A stretch of DNA of 64,000 nucleotides from Amblyornis subalaris (Eukaryota; Chordata; Aves; Passeriformes; Ptilonorhynchidae). The stretch covers positions 12,476,479 through 12,540,478 of the forward strand of contig JACAXG010000013.1 of NCBI GenBank assembly GCA_018881555.1, written 5' to 3'. The translations under genes were made by a program, and so were the position numbers. The notes under the pieces were generated by a model that worked only from the letters and a program-made list of their open reading frames with translations, ran no database searches and was not told where the DNA came from. Below, in pieces: positions 45,201 through 58,899 of this stretch (the first letter of the stretch is position 1; the number at the start of each line of letters is the position of its first letter).

Positions 45201-48200
45201 AATTGCAGAGAGTAGAATTCAGTCCCTAATGTAGCATGTTGCCATCCACTTTTCAGCACAGTTTAAATATAAACTGATCTGACTGCTTTCCGTTTCATAA
45301 AGCAAGGCAAAATGTGTGTATGCTGGGTTACAGATCACTTATCTCTGCAACTAATAGAGGAATTAGCATTAGAGCCTTCAGTCTCACAATGGAAGATAGT
45401 GTGCTCAGAATTAAGCAGTTCTAAAAAAAGAAGTTGGGTGTTTCTCTTCCCCTTCCCTGTTTGATTTTTAAATTGTAGAATCCCTTGCATTTGAACCATA
45501 GAAGTATTACTGAAAGCAGGAAGCCATGAATCATTATTTACTGTTGAAAAGTGAAAACACAATATGAATTTGTTAAGATGTTTGCAGATTCTGATTAAGC
45601 CTTGCTTTTTTTTCTTTAAGAGTGGTTTGATAACAGTACAGGAAAAGGAGTAGCAGTGTGCCTTTTCTTGTTTCAAAAAAAATGGAAAAGATGTTTTAGA
45701 TTTAAGACANAAAATCACTGCATAGGAGTTTGTTAGGATTCTGAAATGAAGGTTAACGTTGCTCCCATGTGGCATTGCTAATAGATAGTTGAATCAGGGT
45801 GGGGGGACTATAGTGACACAGATTTTTAGATACAATTCATCTTTTTGTTAGCTCCTTTGGAAACTAGGGGTAAAACTTTTTTGTTACTGCCTCCCTTGGA
45901 TCATTATTAATTGATTCTTTATCATGAAGGCAATCCATATATATCTTCATTGTGTCCTGTGAATGTTTGAAACTTTCTTTATTTCCAAAGTCAGAAATAT
46001 TGATTTAAAATGGAGAAAGCCTTCCATACTTAGAGAACAGATACCAGAGTCAAGGTCACCCTGTTTGTGAAGGCTGAATGGACAACAGCCACTTGAAGGA
46101 AGTACTTGGTGAGTTGCACACAGGCAGTGTTCAGGCTGTGTAAATGGGTCTGCACTCCTTGTTCCTGCAGAATTCCTCTCGGAGGTGGTCATGGAGCAGA
46201 AACCCAAACAGTGCATAGGCTGTGTTGTTCTTCCTTAAGGGGAAATGAAAAAATCTATGTAGGTGTCTAAGCATTACCTTGCTGTTGCAGCTTTCCTTAA
46301 TTCACATCTTCAGGAGCCTGGAGATGTTATCAATTTTATGATTTTTCATTGGAATCTTTTGTTGTATATTCCATAACAATTTTGATTGCTTATGTGCTGA
46401 GTTAAAAAAGTGAATCAAAGTCGCTCAGACCCACCCTTGATTTCAAACAGTAGTTTATATACTTTATCAAAAGAGTTAATTAGGTATGGAATATCACTCT
46501 GATAGCAGACTTTTGGGATACACTGAAGTGTCTCCTAAAATTGTTAATATTTCCATACCATATGAAAATTTTTAAAATANAATTAAGACAATGCTTATTA
46601 CAATCTAATTATATCCCCATTCCTTTTAGTCTTTCAATCTTCTATACACAAAGAATTTGCTAAGTAAAATCTGTCATCTTTGACCAGTATTTGTGTTTCT
46701 AGTTACCATGAAATTCCTAAGATCCTCATTAACTAATTTAAAAGCATTACTGCATGGAAAGTTTAAAGTATGAGATGCTTTGTAAAGGAAAATATTTATT
46801 CAGCAGAACTGGGGTAATTTAACATGTGTGCCTTCCATTAAAGACTGCATCTTTTTATTCAACTTNATAGTTACAGTTTCCCCTACTCTGTTAAGGATTT
46901 TTGTCAGCATTTCTGAGACTTTTTAAAATTTCTAGCAAGTTGTATATAATACATCTGATTTCTTAATGTGAGTATTCCTATTGATATTAAATAGAAGATT
47001 TCATAAAGTTATTTGCAGAATATGTCCCCAGATCTTAATTATTTAGTTTATTTTCTGTATTTTACTGCTTGAGATTAAAATGTTATAAAATGTGAGGAGA
47101 GATATCACTCAAAAGTGAACAAATGACAATGAAGTGAAAAGTAAAATGTCTGTTCTCTTCAGTGTTGNTTCTGGGGTTTTTTTGTCCTGTGATTAAAGAT
47201 TATAGGTTTTTTTAAAGANGAACTTTCACAGGGCTACTGCTACNGATCCCNTACTTGAATTGGGTAACTTCAGTCCAGCTTAGGAAATAATTGCAGTTAG
47301 TAAGTTGTTTCATTCAGAGTGAGAAGCAGGGTGTTCATGCTGGAGAAAACATGTAAAACTCTTGNGTTGACAGATTTGTACCTTGAGGAGAAAGGCTGTG
47401 TCACTAAACTGCAGGAGAGTTTTTCCAGTGAGTGACACCCAGTTTAAAAGGATTTTTGCAGAAACTTCCTGACTGCTTACAGCAGTTATTAGAGTAGATT
47501 GGATATGCACTGTGCCTGATTAAGCATATTCCCACATACATATTTACCCGGAAAGCAAGAGCCGTCCCCAAGTTCACTTTGCTTGATTATCCTTGGAGTT
47601 CTTATACCTCAAACTGCATCGAAACCTCGGGTGACATTTTGATGTTGCAAGGTGTTCTCCTGTCAGCTGCTCGTGGCACACAGAGTGGAGCATGCCNGAA
47701 ATCCTCTGCAGCCACAGTCCGGGCAGGACTTGTCTTGGTGCTCCCAACTGATGGAATATTGCTGAGCAGAGGGAAAAGGCTGCACACTGCCCGGGTTCAC
47801 AGCTTAGAGCAAATGGTCATTAGCTAAAGGGAAGCTTAATTAATATGTGTTTTAACATGTTCCTTGGAANGTGGTACCAGTTCAGCTCTGTATAAGCAAA
47901 GAACAATGGCACTTCACCCCGCTGAAATTATGGGAAACAGGCAGAGTGTGGTAATCCAAGTCGTGATTTTATTTGAACACTGAGGGTCAGGAATGCTGGC
48001 TGTCAGGGCAATTTCATAATCTGGTACCTTTCCCTGATACTTTTCTAAGATAAGTAATAACCTGGATAGAAAAGAGAAAAAAAATAGTTTCTTTGACATC
48101 TGTTTGTTATGTTTAGAGATACTATGAGCTACTCACACAGTATTTTCAGCATTACAAAGAGCAAATTACACAAAACTAGCAAATTGTCTTTTAGATGTCC

Positions 48201-48215
48201 CTTGTACAGACCTTA

Positions 48216-48248
48216 GATGATGATGATGATAGTAGTAGTAGTAGTAGT
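48216..48248. repeat. Compound trinucleotide microsatellite (GAT)5(AGT)6
   Basis: Five GAT units run directly into six AGT units without interruption, a likely polymorphic locus within the intron. Confidence 0.9.
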
Positions 48249-50027
48249 TGTTGGAAATTCCTTTTAACTGGTCTTTGTTTCTGTTTTTCTTTGGTTTTTT
48301 TGTAAACTAAAGAAAATATCCTGACAATAAGTAGTTTTGCACCTTTTTGCTTGACATGAATCAGTGAATGAAGTGTATTAATTCAATATACTGGTTGTAC
48401 TGGTCAACAATCCTAGTGCAGGTGAGGTGGAGTGGTCTCCAGATTTCTTGGCTGCATCTCCAACTCACTCACCTTGTGTTTCTCTCCCAAGTGTTCCTGA
48501 AAACAGTCCCAGTGTGACTGGTAACAACCTGCCTGTCCCGGGATGGCTTAAAATCTATCAAATACGGATANAAGGCAGTCAGGTTAAAATTCTCACTGGT
48601 GCTTCTGATGGCTTCAACAGAGAAATCAAAAATAAATGCTCTGCCCAGCAGCAGAAAGACTTAAGTATTCGTTCCAGAGAATTAAGGACACTTCCAGTGA
48701 GGCGAGGGGAGGAGCAGAGCTATCAGCTGCCTGGTAGTAAATATGTTTAATGTAAAGCAAGCAGAGCTTAAAGACCCATTTCTCTTCCAAATTTCTTCCA
48801 AANGCAGATTAAATGCTCTTGGCTTTCTTGGGGGTGAGATGGAGAAGATGATCTCCCTAGTAGATCAAAATCGCGTTCACAGATTTATTTTGTATTTAAA
48901 TATCAAAGCAACTGGCTATATCTGAAGGATTATAAGGTTTCTTCCTTCACCACGTAGGCAGATAAAAAGGAACAAAAAGAGAACTGTTTTATGCATGCAG
49001 GATTTAAACCAGTTTATTTGTGAACACAGCGTTTTTATTTCCGTAGTTTTATTAGTTATTTGTGCAGTTTGTAGATATAAAAATTGGAAAATGGCATGAT
49101 ATTCATGAGGCTTATGTATATTGACAAGGGATGCAGAATGGTGCCTTGCACTTTAGAATTAAAGGGATGTTTATAAAGTATATTTTACGTACTGAAATAT
49201 TCATCTTGTATATCTGCCAAACAACTCAGCATACACAAACACTCACGTAACTCAGAGTACATTGCTTATCTATTTTAATTTGTTTTGCATACATTGCCAA
49301 TGTGGTGGAATACTGCTCCTAGGTCAGGGGCATTACTTCATACTTTATATCTGTACATATTCAAACTCTATAAATTCTAGCCTTAACACGTGAGATATAT
49401 TTATTTTAATATTCAAATAACCATTATTTTTTGTCACTTGTAATCGTATTTTACTGTCATGAACATTTAGGATTACTGCAAGCCAGAAAGCGTATGAGAA
49501 GCATTTAGTGTATTNCTGCTGTTTTTCATTCCAAACTATTCCACAATGCTTCTTAAAAACTTCTGGTTTTTACTTTGGCACTTTCTTCCGATTTTTCTTT
49601 GGGACAGCTGGAATGTTGGAACTCTGAAGTCCAAAACCATACAGTGTGCAGCCATTTAATGGGATCGATGTGATTAACATTTTAAGAAGATCAGCTGCAA
49701 AATATAATGCACATCTCTATAGAGTTCTTTTCATCCTGAAGGGATTCCAAAGTTCTGTACCGAATTTATGGGACAGAACACACAAATCTGCTATACAGTA
49801 ATAGAGGAAACTGCCTACTTATGTTAAGGCTCATATTTATTCTTCTGCTAGAGATAACCTGCACACTTACACAGGATCAGCATTTGCATGCCTGAAAGTT
49901 AATTGCTAAATTATAAATTCTATGCAGGCATTAATATCTAATGAATAGCAAGCAATTATGTTTTAATAATGCCTGAGAAAACTGGGATTCCCTGCCCTGA
50001 GAATTATGAATTATAAGGCTCTAAAAC

Positions 50028-50215
50028 CGAAGGGATCATAGATAATTCAGTTTGGAAGGGATGTCACGAGGTCAACTGGTCCAACCTCTTCTTCACAATA
50101 GGGCTGTTTTGAGGTCAGGCATCAGGCTCGGGCCCATGGTTTTTAGGGCAGACTCCCTCCAAACCCCTATTGCCACTGGACAGGCTGTTACACTCAGTGC
50201 CCTTGCTGTGCATCT
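50028..50215 (-). repeat. CR1 LINE fragment (antisense, 3' end)
   Basis: Begins with 'gatcatagataattcagttt' and 'tggaagggatgtcacgagg', followed by 'caactggtccaacctcttc' and 'gggcagactccctcc'. This is an antisense CR1 3' region, moderately diverged. The limits are judged by eye. Confidence 0.75.
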
Positions 50216-53200
50216 TCTGTAGTGTATTGATCAACTCCAGTAGTTTATAATATCTGCTTGTTCTCACTGCAGTTCCCTACTTGTGTATTCATGTGTATGT
50301 GCACAAATCCGATTCCCTCACATCCCTGAATTCAAATGAAATTCATAATACTGATGTAAACTACTATTGAGTAGCACTGACATAAGGGGAACAGTTCTGT
50401 TTGGTCATTCTAAATGCTAACTTGGCTTACTGAGCATTTTGATTGACTTAAACTTCTCTGTTTTGTAGAGCTTTTTGTATGTTAAAGCATTATGGTCAAA
50501 GAAATGCAATTTTTATTTGGAAGAAAAGTGGATAAGAAGTGATTTTTTTTAATGTGTGTGGATGTTCTCATTTAATGAGTGAAGGAATTCATTCTTCCTG
50601 TATGACATATGTGGAGGATTTGTGAAGTGAAAAAAAATATTTTGAAGTTAATGACTGAACTGAGAATGTCTTCCCCCAAAAGTCCTAAACTGCATTAGGT
50701 CTAGAATGTTGATTTAGTTTTTAGTAAGACTTTATAAAAATGTTTGGAAATGGAAAATTTGATGGTAGTGATATTTGGCTAGAATGGATACATCCAAGAG
50801 TTACTTCTTTCTGGAATGAGCAGGCTCATGCCAGTCTGATGAAAGGAGCAGTCCATTTACAAGTGCTTCACTGCCTTCAGACAGGAGAAGAGCTAGTTAT
50901 CCATGATCCTTCCAGGAGGCAGGAAGGGCTGTAAAACCACCAGCAGTAGTTCATAATCCAAGAGTTTTCATCATGCTTGGTAGCCAGCTAATTCATAGAA
51001 ACCAGAGAATACCAATGTTTTCTGAAGAACAACCACTCTATTAATTTTAAATACCATATGAAGGGCCCAGCTAGAGCCAAACTGCCATGAGACTGTAGAA
51101 CAGAATCAGTGATGTTGATTTTCCTTTAAAATGTAAAGTAGAAGAAATTCTGGGTAGCATCTGCACCCTGAGAAAAGCTGGCCAGTGACCATGGAGCCTC
51201 CTCTGCTGACCCATCAGGGCATTCAGAGAGAAAAGGAACATCTGCCTCACTGGAGGGTTTTCAATTGCATAGGAGTTCTGGGATTGCTCTGTACTCCCAG
51301 CAAAGCCTCAGTAGCAACACAAGATTGTGCCCTTTTGCACCCTGATCTTGTACTTTTCATATCAACAGGGTCTGAGATTGTAAATATTTGAAATTGGAGC
51401 CTACCATTGTGGTATCTTCATGTATACAGAGAGTTTAGCATGTATGAGATTCTTGAAGTTAATAAGTACATCTAAAAGCATACCAAAACTTTACCAAAAC
51501 ATTTATTTAGAAAAGTTCAAATGCATATTTTGGAAAAGCTAAGACTGCCATATACTTCAAATAAAAAAGCAAATTCCATTGTGTGCAAGGAGGTTGAGTA
51601 GCAATTATTGTGTGAATCCTAATTTTTAGGAACAAATGACTGAAACTCCCCCCATAACACTGTGATTAATGTAGGGATTTTGGTTATTATGTTGTAATGA
51701 AGTTAGATATTCTTTTAAATATGAAGTCAGTGTTTTTCTTGTTGCATTTCAATTGACTGAATTTACACATCCTGTCTGATAGGTCACTTTATCATTATGC
51801 TGCCACAAAACTATTTATATAGACATTATTTTAGAGATAAGTTCAACTTGAGAAGGCTTCTTTCTCAGAAAGGATATTACATATTACAAAGGATGATGCC
51901 AGTCCTTGTATGTGATATCAGAAACTTTAATACAATAAAAGATTATGGTTNTGGTAGTAGTTTTATGAATGCTATTTCACCTGGAATTATATTCTAAATG
52001 GATTTTGTTACAGTAAGATTAATTTGAAAGACCCAGCTATCTTAAATACAAATTTTACTGCATCTTTTATATATCTTTTTATTGAGTATATGAATAGGAG
52101 TTGAATATGAGTCTTGTTTGAAAAGAATACGCTGTGTAGCTCAAATGTGCTGCTAGGGTCAAATTTTAGCTCCTGCTCAAAATTCCAGCAAATAATCTGC
52201 TTGGCCTCTGGAAGGAACTGTGTGGCTCTGCTGTGGCTTTTGGGCTGCAGCGGTGTCTTAACTTAAATTTCACATAACTGTTTTGCTTATGCTGGTGCAC
52301 AATTGAAATTTGTCACCTGGTCCTGGTAAAAGCCGTGGTGCCCAGTGTCGGTTTCTGTCTAGGGTTTGGTGTCTTTGTGTTCTCATTGGCAGTATTGGGG
52401 TGCAGAGACCTGCGTGGCTGCCACAGAGCACTTGGACTCTCAGCATTGCAGAGGCTTCTCAGTCTGATGTCTGAGCTTCCCATAATGAGGTCTCCCTTCC
52501 TTCTGGGAGCTGTCTTTTACGTATATAAGTAGCCCAAATTCTGGGCTCAGCTGAAGCTCTGTGTGTTCTGAGCAGACATGGATTTTTTGATCACAGATCT
52601 GTTTGGTTTCCTCAGGTCTCAGGACACTGTAGCACAAACTGTCCCCCTCTTTTCCCTGCCCAGTTGTTGGCAGCTTGAAGCAGGGGTCACACCCAAAAGC
52701 TGGTGACAGAGAACTCTCTTGGTTGTGCACAAGAGGGGGACCTCGANGGTGTCTCTTCCCCCAAGTCACAGGAGCCCATCTGCTTGAGTCACTTAAGATG
52801 AAGTTGAATGAATTGGAATGTTCTGCTGGGAGCAATCCCTTGTTAACAAGGTGTGATGTTCTCCCCCTGGGCTTTTTTTCAGTCTCAAATTTTTGTGACC
52901 TGTATTGCAACATGAGCTTTCCTCTCTTTTTGTTTGTCTGTGTGTCTCTATATCTTTTTTATTGTTGTTTTTTCTTCAGAAAGGTGCAAGTGACTTTTCT
53001 TGAGTCTTCCTTTTTAATACCAGCAGTTCCTGTTTGTGTGAGCTTTACTTCTGTTCTAAACAGTCCCACATGTTTTTCCTCATAATTTTTTATTTTGTTT
53101 GGAAAGTTGGATATTCTCCGAGTTCCTGCCTTTACATGTGAGAGACTGAAATTGAATAGATAGATAGTAGATAGAATTTAAGGGGAAATTCCACTATGAA

Positions 53201-56200
53201 ATGCATATCTCAGGCAATTTAAGGAATCTTACTCCTAAAATTCATAGCTGTGTCTGCACAGGAGGTATTAGAGTTGAGGATTTCAGGGCTCTTGAAACTT
53301 CTTGGCCTTTCTTTTTTTTTCAGCCTGTTCAATAAATAAATTTGTAGCTGGGCCAGTCTGTAGTTCTGACTCAGCCATGTATTCATCTGCCCAGCACATC
53401 TGCAAATGGATATTTATTTCTTTGTTTGATATCAAGCTTAAAGAAATATTTAGGGTGTTAGGTAGTTTTAAAAAAAAAGAGTTTTTTCTAAAAAATAAAA
53501 AGGAAAAAAGAAGCAGCAAGGCAGCCNGTCAGAGCGCATTGGTGACAAACAGTTCAGTACCACGGAGAAGCTCCTGCTCATGTGAGCCCTCTCTGGAACG
53601 CAGCAGCTCTGCTGTGGTGTGTGAGCAGTGGCACTGGGCTTTGTGCCACGCNGAGAGGCTGCATTCATTCTTACCAATTTGTCAATCAGTGTCACTGTCC
53701 TGCTTCAGAGACCCGGGTAGTGCCTCTGCGTGGCCCCAGCCTGTTCTGGAACTGTCCAGACTCATTCAAAGGGGCCTCACCTCTCACTCAACCAACTCTC
53801 TTTTTCACTGACATGTGTTTAGTTACATGTTTGGGGTTTGAGTTTATTTTAGTTGAAGTATTACTCTGTAGAAACTGACTTGTGTGTGTGCCTACCATAA
53901 CACTGTGTGTCACTTTTATTTGTATGCCCTTTCTTTGGCTTTAACTAAGCCCTGCAGGCTTTGGAATTGAAGGATTAAAAAATAACAATAGCAAATAAAA
54001 AGCATAATTTTATTTTCAATGTTGCTAGGTGCCTCGTTCTATGTACCTCATTTATTATTTGCTAGATAGCTGTAGGCATACCAGCAGCTCACTGAAGGAA
54101 TGAACAGAAAATATGAAAACAGTGATTATCCTCTAAAATCCAAATTAAACAGGCTATTGTCATTANTGCTTTTATGTCATTTCTCTATATTCTTTAGGTA
54201 CCATCATATCCCANACTACTTTTATTTGCTACAGTTCTGTAGTTAACAGCTGTAATGAGAAGAGAANGACTGAAATGTAATTTAAATGTTCCCCTTGAAA
54301 CTCGTGTGCATCCTGGGAGTGAGAAAACACTGCTGTAGAACACACTCCTCACTGCAGGGCTTCTTCACCCACAGGACCACCTGNTCCAGCCTCAGTTCAA
54401 GTCGATGGAAAGACTCCAGTGACTGCCAGCAGGCTTTGGATCAGGATGTGTAAAATGAGGTCGTGTGGAAAGATAAACATGAGATGATATATTCAGACTG
54501 TAGCTGCACCACATGTGCACTAACTGGGGAGAGATGTGCTGGGAGCCCATTCTGCTGGAAGATGCTGTTTGGAGGAGTCTGGAGGATAGATGGNTGGCAG
54601 CATAGGATCAGAAGGACTCAGAAGACATAATCTCTTTCTTTACTTCTATTTTTCCATGTACNAACTGAGTAGAGGCTAAAAGCATCNTCTGTTTCTCTAA
54701 GTGGTTCCGAGATACCACTTAAATTTTATTTTTTTTCCCTTCATCTCTCTTATTCTCTTTCTTTCCTTTTATTATACTAAGATACTACCTATCCCCTCAA
54801 AGTTTGAAAACTTTANAAAGAGCAAGGTTTCTCTAACTTCTCTTTCCCTGGCTGCCCTTTCCTTTTTTACCAGAAATATTTGCCCCACAAAAAGTGGGAG
54901 TTTTGATGATTCTGACTGAAACCGCAAATTAACTGATCAGACTTTGTTTTAATTTACTTAAAATGTTTGGTTTGGGGTTTTAAAGTAGTCTAAGCAAAGG
55001 AAAATCTATGTATGTGTGGGAAGCTGGACACGTGTATTTGTATACGTGGAGTTCAGGAGTATCAGTGGAGTGAAAAGGAACTCTGTGCAGAATTTATCCA
55101 AAATTGGATGAGAATTCTTGATGTGCTGCCTAGATACTGGAAATTAATTTGCCAAGTTCAAAAATGAACTAATCACCTTACAATTTAGTCTCAGAATAAT
55201 TTAATTGTAGATGAAACCTGTGAGTCTTCTCTTGTAAATATATCCAGCACTATCCATTTCTGAAACAAGCACTGTCCACATTGTTTTTTGCTATTCGTGG
55301 TGATTCTATTATCTCTCATATGCTTGTCACAGATTCCTGATGCAACACAGGCAAACGTACNGAAATCTTTCTGCTCTTTTAATTGCAAATGCATATGTAC
55401 CTGTACTAAAGCTCCCAACTTCAATCCCACAGGCAAGTTGGAGACAGAGAGAAGGGAGGCTGCATTAGTGTTTCACCTTTAGCAGCAGCTAGGAAAGCGT
55501 GAGACACTTGAACTGCTGTTGCCTGCACTCTGCCTGTTCTGTGAATAAATAGGTTGTCAATCTAGCACTTTAAACAAGCACTTTCTTCTTTTTTAACCTT
55601 GCTTCTTGACATTTTCCATTAAGCATACTGTAATGGAAAAGATGAGGAGAATTTCTCTACACACCAGGAATAGCAACCTGTCCGCTTAGCACGAGGGGCC
55701 CTTTTCTGTGCGGTGACTGAGAGCTTCATCGCACAGTGGATTGCTACTGAAGATTAGATGCTGATACCCTTCCCTCTGTGAATGTGACCACCTGACTCCG
55801 AGAAAATTCCCCAGCCAGCCAGGAGGCAGCACACTGCTGAGTGTGGGCTGCAGAATGAAAGTGAGCTCTGACAGAGCACCAAGTGCCTGGTGTGCTTCCT
55901 GCAGTGAGCACGTCCAGCAAAGGCCGTATGTCCAGTGTGGCGCTGAGCGTTGGCTGAGGCTCTGAAGGCTCCTCAGGCAGGCCCTTTGTCACATTGTCCA
56001 CTCTCCAAACCCCTTGGAGGCCATCGAACTCGTGAGATATGTGGAAATGCTGTGCGTGCAGAGGATGTTCATCAGTATTAATCGCTGCTCACGTGCACAC
56101 GGAGGAAGATTGAAATAGCGATAGTGCAATGCCTAAATATAAGCTTTTTTAAAAAGAAAATTTGTTATTACTAGATCATAATGGAGCTCTGTTGTCTAGT

Positions 56201-58069
56201 TGGTCTAACAGACTATAGTGGTATATAAACGTTTGCTTGAGGAAAGACAGGCAAAACCAGAAATTCATATATGTACATAGGCAGGTACAGAGACATAACC
56301 ATGCAAAATACTTAATTAGTTGTACATTACTTAAAGCTGTTTTGAAGTTAATTCATCATCGCCTTAATAGATCTTTTAAGGAAGACATTCTTATCGAAGT
56401 AGCAGGATCTTATTGTAGTCTACTGCTGTTCATTCCCTTCCTTCTGATATTTATGCTATTCAAACACCAAGTCTGTCTCTGGAAGGCTGCAGCTAAATAA
56501 GCTCCATGGAGGTAGCATAGTGTTTCCTAGCAACACCATGTCTGCGGCAGTGATGCTGCCTCCTCTCTTTACGCTAAACGCAAAGTCATGTCCATTAATC
56601 CCCAGCTGCACTTAAAACTTTTCAGGGATTTTGCGAGCTCCCTACTGTTCATGTTTTCATCTTGCTCATATGCTGCAAGGCAAACTGCTTCAGTGATTTA
56701 ATTCTCTTCAGTGCCTCGGTATAAAACCAACCGTGTGTGTATATTCACAATTACTATTTGTTTTTCATTTAAAACAAATAATTTATCCTATACTGTGATG
56801 CCTCCTCTCAAACATTATCATGTTGGTCGTTCAAACAACCTGACAAATGAAAGAGATAAACTAAATGTCTTGAAAATCTATTATCTGTGCTGCAAAAGTA
56901 AGTGCAATTTTTTTAATATGTAGTGGCAGAATATAACCCTAAATTTAAGTGAAAGGGGTGCTCTGTTCTTTTAATACACAACAGCAGTGAAATAAAACTT
57001 AGAGGACTTGTTCCTATCTGCTAACATCTTTCTGTGTAACATGAACTGAGTAGTCTTTGACCTATTGTGATACCAATTGTGTGAGTTCCAGGGATATCAG
57101 AAAGCTCACTTTGTTGTGTGGGAAACGCCTGCCGCAGTGTGAAAACCAGGCTGGGGTCAGAGGAACTGCTCTCTGACTTCACCTGGCTACAGCCAAGGCA
57201 GCTGGGAGGAGCAGGAAGAGACAAAGTCAGAGCTGTCGCTTTCTGAACAGGTTTGTAGAAACACACACCTATTGTCAGGCAACACAGTCTTCTCCTCCTG
57301 CTCAGACTCATGGAGAGGTGTTGTGAGAGGTCTGCTGCAGGCCTCAAATCTTCTGGCACCTCCACAGACAAATACACATGCTTGTGTGGATTGGGTGTTG
57401 ATGGATTTGGTTGTCTATACCAAGGCTGCAGTTTGGTTTTCTTACCCTTTTTCATAATGAATATTCAGTAAGATACAGTAGTGTCTCCTGAGACTCATTT
57501 AGTTCCAGGAAAAAGGAGTAGGGGTATTCTATCACCTATGGACATTTGTGGGAACATGTAAGCAGCTTAGCTAATTAATATTTTTGTTCCTAATTTGGCT
57601 CTTGCTATACGATAAGTCATGTAATATTCATAGTCAATTCAAAACATACATCTTTTGGAGGATAACTCTTCTAATGTGTTTTTCAGAAAGTGTCAGATGT
57701 TACATCACAATATAAGTAAACTTAGTGTTACATAAGTAGGTNTTCTAAAATTATTGTCGATGAAGGAAAATATTTTCAAAACTATTTATTTAAACTTTGT
57801 GTTTAGAGACGCTCTGGAGAATGACGCAACACACACTACAAAAAGCCCTCTGAGCATTGATGAGCTTGTTGAAGTTCTCCCTCGTGTGTACACACACACA
57901 TACAATGGGAAAAATAAGAGATAGATCTTTTATCGGCAGGCTGTCATTTCTATCAATTCCAGGTCTGAACCTTTACAGGGTTCTTCAAAGGTGTTACAGC
58001 AGGTAGGGCTCCCCCTTTCTTCAGCTTGAGTGAGATCCCTATTTCTTGGAGGCATCCCCTTTCTTTACC

Positions 58070-58560
58070 GAGAGCGTTCCTGCCGGCGGCAGGACGGAGC
58101 CTTTTTGTCTGCACGGTGACATCGCAGAGCGCAGCGGGGTGGGAGTGCCCTGGGCTCACCTTCTCCGTTTGTCCTCCCAGATGGCTGCCCGGACCTGTGC
58201 AATGGCAACGGGAGGTGCACGCTGGGCCAGAACAGCTGGCAGTGCGTCTGCCAGAGCGGCTGGAGGGGGCCGGGATGCAGCGTCGCCATGGAAACCGCCT
58301 GCGCCGACAGCAAGGATAACGAGGGAGGTGAGCCGAGCCTTTCCGTCCCGGTCCCTNCAGAGCAGGGGAGTGCACACACCGGCCGCGGCTGTCGCTGCTC
58401 TCAGGTGTTACGCTGCTCCCGAGCAAAGCGGAGGGAGCCGTGGCCGCGCGGGGAGCGCCGGGCGGGGGAGGCTCGGTCCCAGCCCAGCCCGCGGTGGGAG
58501 CGCGGCCCCGCCGCCCGGAGCTGCCTTCCCCGGGCTCCTGGGGCACGGGAGCTGCACAGG
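58070..58560. promoter_or_regulatory. CpG-rich segment spanning the EGF8 exon
   Basis: About 0.5 kb with a high density of CG dinucleotides (for example 'gccggcggcaggacgg', 'ccgcggctgtcgctg', 'gtggccgcgcggggagcg') inside otherwise AT-rich introns. It looks like a small intragenic CpG island. Whether it acts as a promoter or only reflects local GC-biased evolution cannot be told from the sequence. I see no TATA or other core promoter element. Confidence 0.45.
58181..58327 (+). CDS. TENM2: TENM2 exon: EGF-like repeat 8 and following acidic segment
   Basis: A 147-nt phase 1-1 exon encoding [13 protein letters not shown] through [10 protein letters not shown] (EGF8, six cysteines), then [16 protein letters not shown], which leads into the DGLVDC-type segment before the Ig-like/β-plug region. 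DGCPDLC with LGQNSWQC is characteristic of TENM2, whereas TENM1, TENM3 and TENM4 have GCPGLC and DQNGWHC-type sequences. The acceptor is gtttgtcctcccag and the donor is GAGGGAG|gtgagc, strong on both sides. The frame remains open for about 243 codons into the next intron, which is read-through and not evidence of coding. The continuation exon is not in the window. Confidence 0.95.
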
Positions 58561-58651
58561 AGCTCCGTGTGCCCCTCGGAGCAGCTGGCAGAGCTCTGTT
58601 CAGCACCTTGTCCTGCCTGTGCCAGGGGGCAGGCTGGTGCTCTCCTGTGCA

Positions 58652-58899
58652 CAGCCCGTGTCAGGCTGTCCCTTGCTGACACACAGCCCCTGTCAGGCTG
58701 TCCCTTGTTGTCACACACCGGTGTCAGGCTGTCCCTGTCTGACACACAGCCCCTGTCAGGCTGTCCCTTGTTGTCACACACCNGTGTCAGGCTGTCCCTG
58801 TCTGACACGCAGCTCCTGTCAGGCTGTCCCTTGTTGTCACACACCGTGTCAGGCTGTCCCTTGTCGCACAGCCCGTGTCAGACTGTCCCTTGCTGTCAC
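58652..58899. repeat. GC-rich minisatellite, eight ~31-bp units
   Basis: Eight tandem units built on the core gtcaggctgtccc, alternating between a 'cagcccctg' type start and a 'caccggtg' type start. Units 2-6 therefore form a higher-order period of about 62 bp. One unit contains an N (58783) and the seventh is shortened. The array lies about 325 bp after the EGF8 exon donor. The long open frames that cross it are a by-product of the repeat. Confidence 0.92.

Noticed and set aside
53302..53811. 169-residue + strand open frame with a Lys-rich centre
   Set aside because: The Lys-rich part comes from A-rich low-complexity DNA, and two ambiguous codons lie within it. Not supported as coding.
58401..58844. 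147-residue minus-strand open frame with repeated CDNKGQPDR-type units
   Set aside because: The apparent protein repeat is the reverse reading of the minisatellite. No start context, domain or conservation argument supports it.
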